Shown one piece after another: positions 21,832 through 34,230 of a DNA stretch of 64,000 nucleotides. Source of the DNA: Polytrichum commune (lineage: Eukaryota > Streptophyta > Polytrichopsida > Polytrichales > Polytrichaceae). The stretch covers positions 7,566,501 to 7,630,500 of the forward strand of contig OX485808.1 of NCBI GenBank assembly GCA_950295325.1, read 5' to 3'. Both the position numbers and the translations under genes were made by a program. Positions within the stretch are counted from its first letter, which is position 1. Each line of letters starts with the position of its first letter. The notes below the pieces were generated by a model. That model was not told the origin of the DNA, did no database searches, and was given only the letters and a program-made list of their open reading frames with translations.

Positions 21832-23309
21832 TTTAAGTTATGGCATGTTACAGGCATTTATAGCACAATATTCAATCGAGTGGACGCCTCCTAGCATAGA
21901 ATTGGTGTTTCAATGAAAAGGATTGTGGGTGCAAACCTCCTGTTGTGTGACAGTCTATGCAAAAGCCCATTGGAAGCAAAGAGTATTTGTCTCGCATGTG
22001 CAGGTCCATCCAAAGTGTCCCCGAGTTCCCAATGAGTTCCCAATGAGTTCCCCATCAGTTCCCCACATACATCCCAGAAGTCCCAAAATCAATCCTAAAG
22101 TCCCATAATGTTTAATATCGCGTTTAATGTACTTGAATGGAGGACCTCTAGAAAATATATAACATTTGTACTTGTATGGTAGGGTCACTAGGATTAATGG
22201 GATAAGTAGTTAATATTGGATGAAACTAGGATGATTCATTTTTCTCATTTCGTTATCTCATCCATGTATGTATGGAAAAGGCAATATTAGGGTTTTGGAA
22301 GGTGTGGTTGAGCTGAGAACGAGGCCACTTCGTGCTTAGGGTTGCAAGAGGAATGACCAATGCTTCTTTGTGGTTGATGCGGGTGGTTGTGGGTGGTTGA
22401 TGCCTTTGTTAGATCATGGGCGGCATTGAAATTGCGAAGGTGTTGATTCCTTGGTGGGTTTCCTCTCAATCATTTTTTGTATCATTAGTAAGCCTCCAAT
22501 ATGTGCAACAATTTGGATTAACCATTTAGGGATCACAATTGTTGTAGGATCTAAGGGTTGCAAGTTCTATGATCAAGCATGGAGACTCGTTTATATTGGT
22601 ATTAAAAAGGAACCAAATGGACTTACAATCTTATGCATCATTTGATGATAGATTTATAAACAATAAAATGCATTAACTCCTATGACATAATATTGTAGAC
22701 TTAGATGCTTGTGAGCAACATCCAAGGGATGGAAAAATCTGCAATGACTTTATCAATGAATGCTAGGGTTTTACATCATACATATGATAGGGGTTCATTA
22801 TAATTCAAAAGCATATTTATATACTCGTCTTAATGACTATACATGAATGTAATTTCTTTTACCTATACATATTATTACTTTTATTTTTATCATTGAAAGT
22901 GTATATGTATTGCTTGATTTCACACACAAAAATTGTACATAGGGGGGTTTTTAGAATATGTTGCAAACGCACGTGGTTCTCGGTTTTTAATGAAAAGTGC
23001 ACCCCTTGGGAGTCATAGTGGCAAGCTTTGAGAAATAATGGGCAATTGCTAAAAGGGAGAATTTGGAGGAATTGGTTTATCTGCCCCCACCAAAAGGCGA
23101 GGAGAGGTGCTACAAGATCCACATTTGTAATGCAAGGACTTTCAGTTTCTTCTCCAACGTTTCAAAATAGAACGAGGGGATAAGGTAGGCCATGCAGCCT
23201 TTTTTGTGTTCCACAAGCAAGGAATATCCCTGACGGTGAATAAACCCTATGTGTAGGGGGGGGACGCAAATGTCCATTGTTACTGCAGTGAAGTGGCTCA
23301 AAACATTTA
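21832..23309. other. Intergenic stretch, small tandem only
   Basis: Nothing recognised apart from a short GAGTTCCCAAT-type tandem (22020-22065). Short ORFs here have no motif. Confidence 0.35.
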
Positions 23310-23811
23310 GGGCCACTTCACACACGAATCAAGAGCCGAGACCATGAAATTGTGAGAGCCCAAAAGAAAGTGTCCAAAGGCCGTCTCAATACACCTCCAA
23401 AATCATGTAGTGTGGTCACAAACCCTCAAGTGTAGTGTGAAGTCATATGTGACTAGGCCCTCAACCAAATGCTATTTCAATGAATTTCTATTCATGCGGG
23501 TCTTCACACATGATAAAATAGAATAAATCAACGGTCGTGAACGTTAAGAGTGCCATGGTCTCCCGGTCTTGTGTTAAGTCTACCTCCAAGAGGTGGTTTT
23601 TGAAAATAGTCCAAATGACCATGAAACATGATCCATTCGATGCCATGTAGGACTCCATCGTGTAGACTTTACATCTATCTTTCATTCACATACTCCGTTG
23701 GTCCCTCAAGTGTAGTGTGGAGTGAACTTGGACCGGCTCCGCCTTTTCCACCAATGAGAGTGCTTGAAGTGTAATGGTCACGAGCTCTCAATCTTGTGTG
23801 TGAAGTGGCCC
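23310..23811. mobile_element. PIF/Harbinger-like MITE, complete copy
   Basis: A 502-bp element with imperfect inverted ends starting GGGCCACTTCACACAC and a TTA target duplication at 23307-23309 and 23812-23814. A 3-bp TTA duplication and G-rich ends fit PIF/Harbinger (Tourist-type) elements. There is no coding capacity. A rearranged relative lies at 49032-49531. Confidence 0.8.
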
Positions 23812-25086
23812 TTAGGGCAAATAAAAATTGGGCGAAGGAGGCCGTGTCTGGGAACTAAGCAAGAGCCTACTACACAATGGGAGAATGTGGAAAGACAATC
23901 ACTGGACCATCAAGGCAGAAAGAAAGGCCTCCCATGAAGAGCAAATTACCAAACACACGTGGAGGAATGAGTACTGTAGTGGAAGTAAACAACAGGAAAT
24001 TGTCTTTATAGTGGACACGAGAAAATAACATGCAATGATCTCGTTCACATGGCGATAAGGCGTCTTTGAGCGTATTGATTATTCGACATGTCGAGGATCT
24101 ACATGTCCACCAACGAAGTGCCAATTGAGTAACACCCATATATTCGCCGAGTGTTGTTTTAGGGACAATTTTTTTAGTAGTGGTCAAGTGGTCGCGGCTT
24201 TTTTACCACTTGTAGCGGCACCAAATGATGATAGCGAAAGAACAAGATGTTCTAAGTGATCCATGGATGCGATTGTTGTCATGGATCGTTCTCCAACATC
24301 GAATTACTGCCGGTTGTGCATGGAGTCATTCTAAAATGGTTCATAAACCCATTGGGTTGGGGTCCCACAATTTGATCTTGGCACTAATCTATCATGAAAT
24401 CAATTTCACTTCGACATGATTAGAATCACCTACTTAGTAGGTTGTCATTTATTTTAGCCAATGTAGACCAAAAAGTAATTGTTAGTGCCGCACGCATCTG
24501 CACCAAAAAAGTATGTTGATGGCCTTCATTGCATTATGAATTAATCTTTCAATTTGGTTCCAATTGACATGATTGTTCATGAAATACACACATGACCTAA
24601 TAAGTAGGTGCCCACCCTAATTCATCTAGCCTTATCTTCAACTTCCATACCACTCACAGTGCCTTGCTCTCATTGGTTGCTACTTATTTAATCTCTAAAT
24701 AAGTGAGACTCCCAAGACTAATGTATCCAAAGGGAACAAGGCCCAATGAGAGGGCATGTGGCAAAGGGTGAGGTATAAAACCAAAGTTTCAAGGTAGAAA
24801 GTGGTCAAAAGTTGGTCCAAGATCTCAAAAATATGCTCGGCAGCCCATTGGTTTGGAGCTCACAAATCAAGGGCTTGACTTTCTTTGCTCATTTGGCGAC
24901 CACTCTCCTCATGATGTGATAGAAGGAGCTCATGAGCTCAAGCTTTTTGGTTCTTGGAGAACTTTGGAGCGACGTGTCATTCTCCACTTTGATACTGGAC
25001 TTTGACTTTCTAGTTCATCGTAAATTGGAATACCCAAGTGTAATGATTTCACATGAGAATATTCAAGTTCATTGCCAACCATCCTT
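23812..25086. other. Intergenic stretch, nothing recognised
   Basis: No supported gene. Short ORFs on both strands lack motifs. Confidence 0.35.
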
Positions 25087-25211
25087 CACTACTGTAGTAG
25101 AAATGTGGGAGTTTCACGACCCAAAGTGACCAGAATGACATGAGCCCGACTTGGGCTCGTGTTATTCTGGTCGAATCGTCGTGTCGTGAAACTACCACAT
25201 TTCTACTAGTG
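25087..25211. mobile_element. Fold-back CACTA-like MITE
   Basis: A 125-bp element that is nearly all inverted repeat: the left arm starts CACTACTGTAGTAGAAATG and the right arm, read in reverse, CACTAGTAGAAATGTGG, both followed by AGTTTCACGAC. The CACTA start suggests a CACTA-derived miniature element. The target duplication is not clear. Folded RNA would make a long stem, a possible small-RNA source. Confidence 0.75.
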
Positions 25212-25627
25212 TTGTGATGACAATTTTACATGTGGCATTTTAATCTTTTGTCCAACTATTGTCCAACCAAATAGTAGTGAGATACTACATGATTTCAATG
25301 CAGAAGTCGAGATGTGTAAGTTCATCCTAGTGAAATTAAGAATGCAACAGTTGTGACATGCATATTCTTCAATGAGACATTTCTCATGATTGAGCTGATC
25401 TCAAAGTTAGGAAAAATGGAAACTTTGATCTACAACTATCACAAGTTTGACATTACTGAGTTTCATACTGTGAATCTGTCATATCACCACAAATTGTACT
25501 CAATACATAGACTTCAAACACAAAAAAGAAACATTTGTCACCAAAAAAAAAAACTGTACATTTTGTAAAAAAATTGCATTTTAATCACAGGGCAGTGATA
25601 GTATGGATGATCTGCACATATGTTCTT

Positions 25628-25886
25628 GTTCGCGGATTTCAGGGTGATCAAACCTCATGGAATTAGTGCTAAAAGTGCACAAGAAACATACTAATACACA
25701 TTTTATCTAAATGTTCGCGGATTTCAGGGTGATCAATTCTCATGGAATTGGACCCAAAGTGCACATTAATAAACACACTAATGCACATGATATCTAATCG
25801 TTCGTAGATTTCAGGGTGATCAATTCTCATAGAATTGGATCTAAGATTCCACATCAATATACATACTAATGGTACACATTGAACGG
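25628..25886. repeat. Three tandem copies of an about 86-bp unit
   Basis: Units start at 25628, 25713 and 25800, each with a TTCG(C/T)(G/A)GATTTCAGGGTGATCA-type opening and an ACTAATGCACAT-like tail. Copies are diverged. A minus-strand ORF over the array is a by-product. Confidence 0.85.
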
Positions 25887-26819
25887 TCCAAATTAAACAG
25901 CAGATCCGCACAAGAAAGTATCATAGTTGCGTCTCGTCTGATCTAAGACGTTTGAGAGCATGAAGGACATAACAAATATAACAGTTTCATGATCCTGATC
26001 TTTCAGAAGTTCATGCTGCTGTAACAAACTCATAACCCTCCTCAAAGATGGAACATTGTTGACAGGTTTCATAATCAAGCACTAAGTCTACTCTAACCCT
26101 AATTACTGGACAACTCTAAATCTATCTGGTCTTTTATTCGAGTTCATGTTTTCCAAAGGAACTGCAACAAAGAATGGGTGGCTTCAATCCGCGTGTTGCA
26201 TTAACAATTTCCACCTTCAATTGTCACGGAATCTCGAAGGTGAAGTTATGAGTTTTTTTGAAAACCACCCAAGTGATTGGAGCTCCTGATCACATTAGAT
26301 GATCCCACGGTGATGATCTGTGGGTAAACTAGTAATAATTTTCATAACGTTATTATAACCTCTCATGAACTGACATTTGAATTTGTGTACAAACTAACTA
26401 CTTAACCTACCTCCTACATTCTGCAGTAGTAGTAAACACACATGCCTCTACAGATTTTATCAACTTTTTTCTGGAACTTGTAACTAAAGGTGCATGCTGA
26501 TCACAATTTGTTGCTGGAGACCTAAAAAATGGTGGGAATCTTCTCATCAACTCTTGCGGGTGGGAATTAGCATGCATGCACACAACTTCAAAGCTAATGC
26601 ATCCATGCATCAAGTTGCAGCATCATGACAGAAGTGGCGTGGGGTGAGTCATGGCGATCGACGGGTCCATTCAAAAAACATCAATTCATCAAGTGTGGTG
26701 ATGATATACGCTGTGCATGAATCTATCTTCATCACATGATGAACACTGAAAATTTTCACCAGCAAAAAAATCGATTCAGCCGCATCGAATATCATCCCAT
26801 GATGATGATGATGATTTCT
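25887..26819. other. 3' flank of the LRR gene, nothing recognised
   Basis: Lies downstream of the minus-strand LRR gene and should hold its 3' UTR. No clear polyadenylation signal was decided. A short ATG-repeat (about 26801-26817) abuts the coding end. Confidence 0.35.
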
Positions 26820-29668
26820 TCATACGGTGGTCTTCACCCAGCTGGTGTTCTGTGCGGATTTCGGTGTGGAGTTAGCTGCAGGAAGCTTGGAAGGACTTTG
26901 ATCGACATCGGTTTTGGTAGCATGGACGGCAATGGCTTCCTGCACACTTCGGTAGCGACGTACAAACAGGGAAGTGCCGACGACAAAGATGAGCAAAGCG
27001 GCACCGAAGGAGACACCGATCACAGTTTCCAATTTCTTTGCCCTGGATGAGGAATGACCACCAGAGTTGCATGTGGAGGAGGATCCCGCTTGGCACAAGT
27101 AAGGGTTACCCGTGAAATTGACAGTAAGGCCATTTGAGGTGGTCGGGATGACCCCGGAGAGGTTGTTGTATGCGATGTCGAGGGTCTGCAACTTGACCAT
27201 GGAGAAGAAGCTTGAGGGAACGGTGCCAGTGAGATCGTTGTTAGAGACGTCGAGAGTGTTGAGCATCGAGAGAGTTTTAAGGTCGGGGATGGAACCCGTG
27301 AGGTGGTTTCTAGAGAGGTCGATCTGGTAAAGACTGGTGCAGTTGGCAAGGGCGGGAGGGATAGGCCCGGTGAATGAGTTGCTACCGAGGAAAAGCTCAT
27401 TGAGATTGGCAAGTTTTCCTAACTGGGAAGGGATGGCGCCACTGAAGTTGTTGAAGTGCGCCCGAAACTTGGTCAAACTGGTGTTGCCAATCTCTGGAGG
27501 CATTGGGCCGGAGAAGCTGTTGTTGTCGATCCGGAGGAGCATCAAGGCTGTTGCATAAGCGATGCTAGGAGAGATGCTTCCGTTCAGCTGGTTGTTGTGT
27601 GCCAGGAAGGAGTAGATCAAAGGCCCTCCCCACATCCCTTCCGGGACGGGACCTTCAAGCATGTTGTTGTACAGAGAAACTTTCAACAACGTTGTGCAGT
27701 TCCCATATGCTTCAGGGATCGTGCCGGTGAGCTTGTTGCCGTTTAAAAGGAGGTAGGCTAGCTTGTTACCGTTGCAGAGGTAAGGTGGGATAGGGCCTTC
27801 AAAGTTGTTGGAAGAAAAATCTATGTTCATGAGGGAGAGGGCTTTCGATCCCAGACGGTAAGGGAGTGTGCCTGTGAGTTGGTTACTGAACACACGAAAC
27901 TCCTGTAAATACTCCCAGTCGCCTACCGCAGCTGGAATCTCCCCGGAGAAGTTGTTCATGAACAGATTGAACATGGTAAGCTGGGTTAGGTTGCCTATGG
28001 AGGCTGGCACCGGTCCACTGAACTTATTCTCCGAAATATCCAGCGTGATCAACTGCTTGAGGTTGCCAATCTTGCCGATGTCCCCTTCCAGGAGGTTGTT
28101 GTAGAGGAAGAGAGTTGTGAGTCCTGTTTTCTCCCAGATTGAGCTCGGCAAGATGCCGGTGAGTTGATTCGCTTGTACAGAAAAGCCAGTCAAGTTCCAC
28201 AAGCTTCCGAAAATGTCCGGAATGTCTCCAGTGAGCGAGTTAAAGTCCAGATCAATCGTGCTCAGATTCGTCAGATTTCCAAGCCAGGAAGGAATTGGCC
28301 CCGTCAGGTTGCAGTATGAAAGTGCAAGATACGAGAGTTTCGGCATGCTTCGGATACCTTCCGGAAATGGGCCCGAAGTGAAATTGCATTGATAGAAATG
28401 GAGGTATTGCAGATTCACTAATGCAGAAAGATCTGGCATGGGTGCCACGGTGAAATTGTTGAGACCAAGATCAATCTGCGTTAGACTTTGGAGCTTGAAG
28501 ATACTCGCCGGGATTGTGCCAGTAAAGTAGTTCCCCGTAAGAGTGAGAACTTGAAGCTTTGACAAATTGCCAATGCTGTCAGGCACAGGACCAATGAAGA
28601 AGTTGCTCAGCAACGCCAGGTAGACAAGCTCCTGGAGACTACCGATGCTATCAGGAACCGTCCCATTGAAGTAAGCGTATGACAAGTCCAGGTGTTGCAA
28701 TGATGTGATGCCAGAAATTTCTGCCGGAACTTCTCCTCCGATGTAGGTGAAACCCAAGTCGAGATACACAAGCTTTGAGGAATTTAACAAGTCCGAGGGT
28801 ATCGTTCCGGTAAGGTTCGTTTCTCCAACATCCAAAGAACTGAGGTTCGGTAATTGTCCTGCAAACACTCACAACAACCACCAGACCGAGCTTATTAATA
28901 TCCAGACAACCAGCTTATGTTGAGGATGCTATGAAAATTGTGTCGAATAATTTGATGACCAGATTCTCAAAACTCGGATGACTTCCTCAAGATTCAACGT
29001 CGAACACTGAAGACGGCTTTAGGGAAGATTTGGACATGCTGGCCTCCCATCCCGATGTGCTACAGGTATAGACTCTACAAACTTTCAGTCTACTCAAGAG
29101 AAGGGAAGCGTCGACAGAAAGTATGATATCTAGCTTGCAGATTCAATGCTATCCTCGGCTGAAGGTGAAATACAGAAGTACTTTAATAATCATTAGTGCG
29201 TCGTGAAACATGATGATGATGATTGTGTCATGATGAAATTGACTCTGCTGAAACGAATCACTCTGAGGAAGATTGCGAGCCAAAATGAAACAATGATAAT
29301 ATGGTGGATGACATAACCAGGAAAGCAATGGAAGTTGGAGGTGTGTGGAGAAACTCACCGAAAATATTTTGAGGGATGGTGCCATTCAGCGCAAGATAGT
29401 TGTGAAGGTTGATGGAGGTCACTGATCCATTGGTGCAAGTGATCCCGGTCCAGTTACAAGGAGTGGAATCCGACGCGTTCCAACTCTGAATGGGATCTAC
29501 TGATATGCTGTCCGTGTAGGTCAAGGACGATGTCTTCCATTGCATCAGCAATTGACCTTCTGTATTGAGAGAGAGCACGCGTAAGGGTGATTTCGACACA
29601 GCCTGCAACGCAACCAGCAGCACTCCCAGCACCTGCACCTTCCATAGCTGCCCCCCCATCGCCATCAT
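26820..29668 (-). CDS. LRR receptor-like protein without kinase
   Basis: Two exons: 29668-29359 and 28858-26820, with a 500-bp intron (donor TTCG|GTGAGT, acceptor TTTGCAG), giving 782 residues. The N-terminus has a hydrophobic signal peptide (VLGVLLVALQAV), then an LRRNT_2-type cap with WNASDSTPCNWTGITC, 24 plant-type leucine-rich repeats (LxxLDLSxNxLTGxIP), a short NFTGNPYLC cap, one membrane segment (VIGVSFGAALLIFVVG) and about 50 cytoplasmic residues ending TTV. It is a receptor-like protein, or a receptor kinase that has lost its kinase domain; no kinase is seen within 2 kb downstream. ATG 29668 is the first of two adjacent in-frame Mets before the signal peptide; the GTG further out at 29677 is not needed. 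A plasma-membrane receptor role is family knowledge; the ligand is unknown. Confidence 0.93.
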
Positions 29669-31595
29669 TCTTGTCACCTAAACCTTAATCCTACACTCTA
29701 GTGTCTTAATTTCTGCCTGATCGTCCACAAAACTGAAGTTTTTAAATCAAACACTTGATGATGTTCTCCGTTCTTGCATGTGACCCAGATTTATTGCCCA
29801 CCAAGAAACTGTTACAAATAAAGTTGATGAATCCTTACACCTCGCCATGATCTGTCTCCCAACCCTCCTATGGTTCTTCCTGTCAACTTGCAGCTCCTAC
29901 TCAAAACTCCCCAAACATTAATAACTCGTGGAAATCAAACCTGCTCCCCACGTTTGGAAGTCTCACAGATTTCAAATTTTGTTTAAGCTTCCGTAACCTC
30001 ACCCAAGCAACCTTCAACTACAGTTGCCTGCACAAAATGCTCGTATCCTATCCAAAACCCGCCAACCTCTTAACACTCAACCTCCAAACCTCACAATAAG
30101 CTCTATGCTTCTTCTTGTCAACTTGGAGCTCCTACTCAGAATCCCCCAACATTACTCCCCAAATTTCGTTACAGTCTCACAAATTCTTCTTCTACAAATG
30201 AATGGTCAAGCTGACAAAACCTCTCACCGAAGCAACCTTCTTCAACCTACAGCTGCCACAAAATGCTCATATCATTCCAAAACTCTGCAAATCTGCAAAT
30301 CCTCAAAGCTCTCACTGCAAGCCTCTCTTTCTTGACCTTCCCAGATTCTTGAGCAACAAAAATCAGGTGCACAGGAAAACATCAGCTGCAAACCCGCAAC
30401 TTTGATGATCAGGATGAGTCTACTTACTGCAGAAGTCACAGGATGAGCTACTTGAAACTACTAGTTACTTCGAATCATCATGTGCAGATTGGCAATATAT
30501 AGACTTGATCATGAGGCTACTACAAGAAGGGAATTTGTGGAACCCAAATTCCTGCGGGGTACGGACCGCTTTCCAGAGGACCAGCCTCTGATCATGAATT
30601 GTGGAGGTTGAAAGTGGTGGTGGTCATCCATGGAGGAGCCCACACCGGATCTCACTGCTCCTAGTGCCAAATTCAATATTCCAGCTTAATTGTTAATGTT
30701 TGCGGTAAGTGAGTCGGAGGATGGTGGTGATGTTGTTCGGAGTGAATCAATGACTGGTTTATTCTTTTCCATATGAAGACATTCTCAGCTGTGTGCCCAG
30801 AGGAATTGCGGAAACAGTTCCAATTGTTTTGGGTAATTGAGTTCTGGTGGATCGGACTACTGTGCCAAGAGGCTGAAAAGTTCACATTCCTAACAGTGTC
30901 AATGTTACTCATCTTGGTATATTCCTATTCTATGGCATTCCATGAATAGAATGTGACATTCACCCATATGTTTTAACTATTAGTAGTACGGTTTGACGGT
31001 TTCGTGATGGAAACATTTCGTGAATGAAATTATTGGTTTTCGACAAAATAATATATTTTTGAGGACCTTTAAGATTGTCACTTAGCAAAACTTTGTCAAA
31101 TTGCCTCAAAATGATTCTTTGCAAGGTTTTTTTTTAAGTATTATTTTGGTTGAACATAACAATACTCAACCATTTGGGTCAGTTCACGAACCTGGAATGA
31201 GGAAGTTTATTCTAAGGGTAATAAAGTGAACAAAGTGGTAAGTTTTTTAGTTATTTTCCATACACACATGCTAACAATTGGAAATTTGGGTGAAGTTATA
31301 GTCTCAGCACTATTCGACAGCGCATCATTCTTCCTAGTCCAATTCATTGGAAACATTTGTTCACATCGGTATTATCTACTATAATTCATACCAACATCAA
31401 TTTCTTCCTGTTATTTAATTTGAATTCTTCCCCATGAAGGTAAAATGGTGTAGGCTCATGTTAGATGCTCAATATAGAAATTGAAGGAAACCATATGGAT
31501 GAGTATGTTATGAAATGCTTGTGAGTGCTTCAATTAAGTTTGGTTGTGGGATTGGATTGACTCAAATATCCGATTCTACAATTGTGGATCCAAAT
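29669..31595. other. Upstream flank of the LRR gene
   Basis: Contains the promoter side of the minus-strand LRR gene; no firm TATA motif was decided. It includes the duplicated segment listed separately. Short ORFs are not supported. Confidence 0.35.
29877..30310. repeat. Diverged tandem duplication, about 200-bp units
   Basis: Sequence beginning TTCCTGTCAACTTGCAGCTC (about 29877) recurs from about 30108 as TTCTTGTCAACTTGGAGCTC, and similarity continues through a CACAAAATGCTC block in both. It lies just upstream of the LRR gene and could be a duplicated promoter segment. Confidence 0.7.
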
Positions 31596-33096
31596 CACGG
31601 GGAGGTCACTTAGTGCATTTTAAAAACGACGTGCGGCATAATATAGGGAGGATTAAAATCATTTGACATAAAAATTATAAAAGAATTCCAAATAATGAAG
31701 GGTCCATTAAAAGTATATAAGCCCATTACAAGTAAAATAGATAGGTATAAAATATGGGCCATTCCCTTTTAGTAAAAATAATATAGGGGTTGAAAATAAG
31801 GATCTTAGGATGTATGTTTAGTAGAATCAATTTCGTACGCATGCCTCACGAGGGATGGATGAAAAATTACTCATCATTCACCCAAAAATGGATGAAATTG
31901 GAAGCCTCAGTACAGAGAACCAGAAATTTTTTGCCAACCGTAGAAGTTGATGGGCATTCCATTTACAAGTCAACGTTTGTCTCGCAACTCAATGGTAATG
32001 TTTTTCTATCCAAAGATAGATTAGCAAGAATTAAACATAGTATTCATTTCAACAACCATGATAATTGTCTCCAAGCAAGATCTTCATGTGGATCAAGTTT
32101 GTTATCTATAGGATCTGATTGTGGGGTGCATTTTGTCCAACGGAGCACAACAATGCTATTGTCAACTGTAAAATCCGTTGCCAAACGAAAAAGGGGACGT
32201 TCAATGACTGATGTTAAAGCTGGAAATGCTACTAACATATTGAACGGAGTAGATTCCAGTTCATGGTGGGTGGGTAGGGTGCAGGCTATGCGGCGGCGCA
32301 ATGGGAAACAATTTGGAGTACTTAGGCAAGCGGTTGACCTCCTTGCTCGAACGGAGGAATCAGGGAGGAAAAATCCTAATAATCCCCACATCGAAGTAAT
32401 GTTGCAATATTATAGAAAATATCCAGGCCGTAACAAATTTAAGTATGATCACACGGATAGCAAATGGATTGATGTAGATTGCATTATATCTACGGTAAAC
32501 ATGAGCTACAATTCTACAAATGAGGTGTACACTCTTGATAGGAATGATTCAGAGCAACTGTCCAAGTTTGTGACAGAACGAACTATATAAGATTCATGAC
32601 CAAGCTTAAAGTGTTTCACACTATATGGTTTTGGTCTTTACTATCATGTAAAGTGATTTTGAATAAAATATTTTTATGGAGCGGGTGTTGTGTTTGTGAA
32701 CACACACACACAATCTTGTTGTGTTTGTAAACACACACTCAATCATGTTGTGTTCCATCCTAAGTCTTCTTTTTGTATTTTCACTTTAAGTTTTTGTACT
32801 TGGTTTTTGCAATGGTACATAATTTTTATATTTTTTTGTTGCCATGCTTTTCCCATCACTTTTGCATTGCATACATTCTTAAATTCAATTTTTTAATTAA
32901 AAGGAATATAGACTACAAAAAAATTCAATGACATGGGCATTATAAGTAATGGTAGGGTACAAAAAAATAGGCCATTTTAGAATATTATGTAATTATAGGG
33001 AGCTTTTAATTCGTGCCTTGGAGGTAAATAGCCCCTAAACAAATACCCCTCCGCCGCACATGGTACACAAAAATCCTATTGAGTGACCTCCCCGTG
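31596..33096 (+). mobile_element. hAT-type element 2 carrying an ORF
   Basis: A 1501-bp element with terminal inverted repeats CACGGGGAGGTCACT and an exact 8-bp target duplication ATCCAAAT at 31588-31595 and 33097-33104. Both ends match the elements at 15861 and 55196 (for example GTGCATTTTAAAAACGAC followed by CGGCATAATATAG). It differs from them by an insert of about 1 kb with a 259-codon ORF. No hAT transposase motif is visible, so it is likely non-autonomous. Confidence 0.93.
31814..32590 (+). CDS. ORF inside hAT element, possible captured gene piece
   Basis: An ORF open from ATG 31814 to TAA (codons upstream are also open from 31790 without an ATG), 258 residues. It has a basic KRKRGRS segment, SWWVGRVQAMRRRNGK and KWIDVDCIISTVNMSYN. 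The last two blocks recall the C-terminal part of some DUF7869-type proteins, where a short W-rich domain follows the catalytic-like core; that is a weak, by-eye resemblance. It does not look like a transposase. The best reading is a gene fragment captured by the element, or a degenerate element gene. Whether it is expressed is unknown. Confidence 0.45.
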   Translation: MFSRINFVRMPHEGWMKNYSSFTQKWMKLEASVQRTRNFLPTVEVDGHSIYKSTFVSQLNGNVFLSKDRLARIKHSIHFNNHDNCLQARSSCGSSLLSIGSDCGVHFVQRSTTMLLSTVKSVAKRKRGRSMTDVKAGNATNILNGVDSSSWWVGRVQAMRRRNGKQFGVLRQAVDLLARTEESGRKNPNNPHIEVMLQYYRKYPGRNKFKYDHTDSKWIDVDCIISTVNMSYNSTNEVYTLDRNDSEQLSKFVTERTI

Positions 33097-33119
33097 ATCC
33101 AAATATTGATTTGTCATTT

Positions 33120-34230
33120 TGAGTTCTTGGAAATAATTAGAGTTGAGATCCATAATTTATAAGAGGTCAAAATAAACATGGGAAGAAAAACAATCCATGT
33201 CATTATAAGGTGTGTGGCCCTATGTTTGTGTTTCTTGGCAATCATGTGTGTCCAAAGGTGTTTGTAGGGGGACTATAAGTAATACCATTAAGCATATATA
33301 TTCTCATAAATTATATTAAATCATGGAATATTTTAATAATTGATTCTCATATGAATTTTGGAAACCCTATGTTACCTAGAAACTCTTTATTTTTTAATTT
33401 TCAAATGATAAATGCCAACACCCTATCTTGGACCTCCCTAAGCTCCACAAACAATTGACAACTTTGACCGTTGAATCGAATTGGAAGTTGTGACTCTTCA
33501 GCGATTTGCAATTGCATTTAATTATCCTTTTAAGTTTCAAACGGAGTTGGAGATGTGATTTAAGTCCTAAGAGGTCAAACTTGAAGTGAGAATGAGAAAA
33601 AGCTCACATTCTTTGTATAGTATATTGAGGCCCTACGTCTATGGGCACTTTTGACTCCGTATGCAATTCATAAGCACGCTAGCCATTCAATCGGATAAGG
33701 AATTATGACTCTATGATCTCGTTAGGTTCACGATTGAAGATCATGGAGATCAACATCGTTTCAAGTTTTAGGGTGCTCGAAGTTAAAATGCAAAAGCTGT
33801 AAGAGATCAAAGTGAATATTTCTATGAGGCCCTATTGTGGTCCTATCATGTTTGTGGACACTTCCACCTTCATAGAAAATTGAGTTTGGCCATCGGAGCA
33901 TATTATCGGGAATTGTGACACTCACGAAGACTAAGCGTATTGTCAAGTTTCAGAATCATCAAAGTTGAGATGCAAAATCTTAAGAGGTCCAAGTGAGCAT
34001 TAGGAAAAGTTCATATTTTAACGTATGTGATCCTACATTTGTGGGCACCTTGGACTCCACAAACAAATGATTTTGGCCTTTCAGTTGGATCGGGAATTGT
34101 GAGTATCTTCCAATTTGAAATTGTGGGATCACACATATTGTCAAATTCAAGTTTTATGATCATTGGAGTTGAGATGCAAGACTTATATAAGTGGTCAAAG
34201 TGAAGATTCTCTTTTTATTGAAGTCATCAC
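33120..34230. repeat. Diverged tandem repeats, about 190-250-bp units
   Basis: Four or five degraded copies of a unit containing GTTGAGATGCAAAA, AAGAGGTCAAAGTGA, CCCTA(C/T)(G/A)T(T/C)TGTGGGCACTT and TCGGGAATTGTGAC. Copies begin roughly at 33130, 33535, 33780, 33965 and 34155. No coding sequence is supported here. Confidence 0.6.

Noticed and set aside
26834-28104. Other ORFs over the LRR gene on both strands
   Set aside because: Shadows of the 24-repeat LRR coding sequence in other frames.
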